Positions 6,089 to 6,140 of a DNA stretch of 6,140 nucleotides are shown here, piece by piece (the first letter of the stretch is position 1; every line of letters starts with the position of its first letter). The notes below the pieces were generated by a model that did not search any database, was not told the DNA's origin, and worked only from the letters and a program-made list of their open reading frames with translations. Source of the DNA: an uncultured Roseovarius sp. (GTDB taxonomy: Bacteria; Pseudomonadota; Alphaproteobacteria; Rhodobacterales; Rhodobacteraceae); contig CAJXKX010000135.1 of NCBI GenBank assembly GCA_913055965.1, positions 1 through 6,140 of the forward strand, written 5' to 3'. A program made the translations under genes and the position numbers.

Positions 6089-6121
6089 ATGCCGGATTGT
6101 GAGGCGATCACGGTCCGGCAT
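6089..6121 (+). other. 14-bp-stem hairpin just upstream of a ribosome binding site
   Basis: ATGCCGGA (6089-6096) is the exact reverse complement of TCCGGCAT (6114-6121). Inside it GTGA (6099-6102) pairs with TCAC (6108-6111), and the two bases between on each side (TT and GG) can form U-G pairs in RNA. Together they give an unbroken 14-pair stem with a 5-base loop, GGCGA. No T-run follows; instead GGAGGA begins at 6125, so it is more likely a 5' leader structure or a DNA operator than a terminator. ACAAT (6086-6090) and ATTGT (6096-6100) offer a smaller competing fold. Confidence 0.65.
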
Positions 6122-6135
6122 GGCGGAGGACGGGC

Positions 6136-6140
6136 ATGAG
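6136..6140 (+). CDS. Start of a following gene, cut by the window edge
   Basis: Only ATG and two further bases are present, so the product cannot be identified. The case for a real start is the strong ribosome binding site GGAGGA at 6125-6130, five bases upstream, and its position 86 bases after the thiolase stop on the same strand. It could be the next gene of a thiolase operon or have its own promoter in the gap. Confidence 0.5.

Noticed and set aside
4841..6121. A 426-codon open frame on the minus strand opposite the thiolase
   Set aside because: It mirrors the thiolase codons in high-GC DNA, has a biased Arg/His/Ala-rich translation and no recognisable family, while the plus-strand frame has every thiolase catalytic motif.

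Overview
The window is high-GC DNA (about 70-75% in most coding parts, by hand count on sample lines). Its gene content fits an alphaproteobacterium, most likely of the Rhodobacteraceae/Roseobacter group. This placement is an inference from composition and protein style; no rRNA or other marker gene is present.

Layout, left to right. (1) Positions 1-1293, minus strand: nearly all of an SBP56 selenium-binding family protein, the family that includes bacterial methanethiol oxidase MtoX and human SELENBP1. It runs off the left edge with only about 20 C-terminal residues missing. (2) An 80-bp divergent control region (1294-1373) carries repeated ATGAGACA-type boxes and a plausible promoter. (3) 1374-2132, plus strand: an IclR-family regulator, the obvious candidate controller of the SBP56 gene and of itself. 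(4) 2179-2904, plus strand: a PPP-type metallophosphoesterase, 46 bp behind the regulator. (5) 2888-4672, minus strand: a large protein with a beta-helix-like repeat region followed by two membrane segments. It overlaps the phosphatase tail to tail by 17 bp. The repeat half has clearly lower GC than everything around it. (6) A 200-bp divergent gap (4673-4873) holds a perfect 11-bp-arm palindrome and a third copy of its core. (7) 4874-6049, plus strand: a complete BktB-like thiolase. (8) The last 91 bases hold a 10-bp tandem repeat at the thiolase stop, a 14-bp-stem hairpin, and a strong ribosome binding site with the first ATG of the next gene at 6136.

How the genes may work together: SBP56 plus IclR looks like a regulated module for oxidising methanethiol (CH3SH), a breakdown product of dimethylsulfoniopropionate in marine roseobacters. 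That role is inferred from family membership and divergent arrangement. The phosphatase, the beta-helix membrane protein and the thiolase show no clear link to it. No tRNA, rRNA, insertion sequence, CRISPR array or convincing rho-independent terminator was seen. The most unusual items are the beta-helix membrane protein with its composition dip, the operator-like repeats at 1341-1370, and the two structured intergenic elements around the thiolase. I see no clear evidence of a wholly new multi-gene system.
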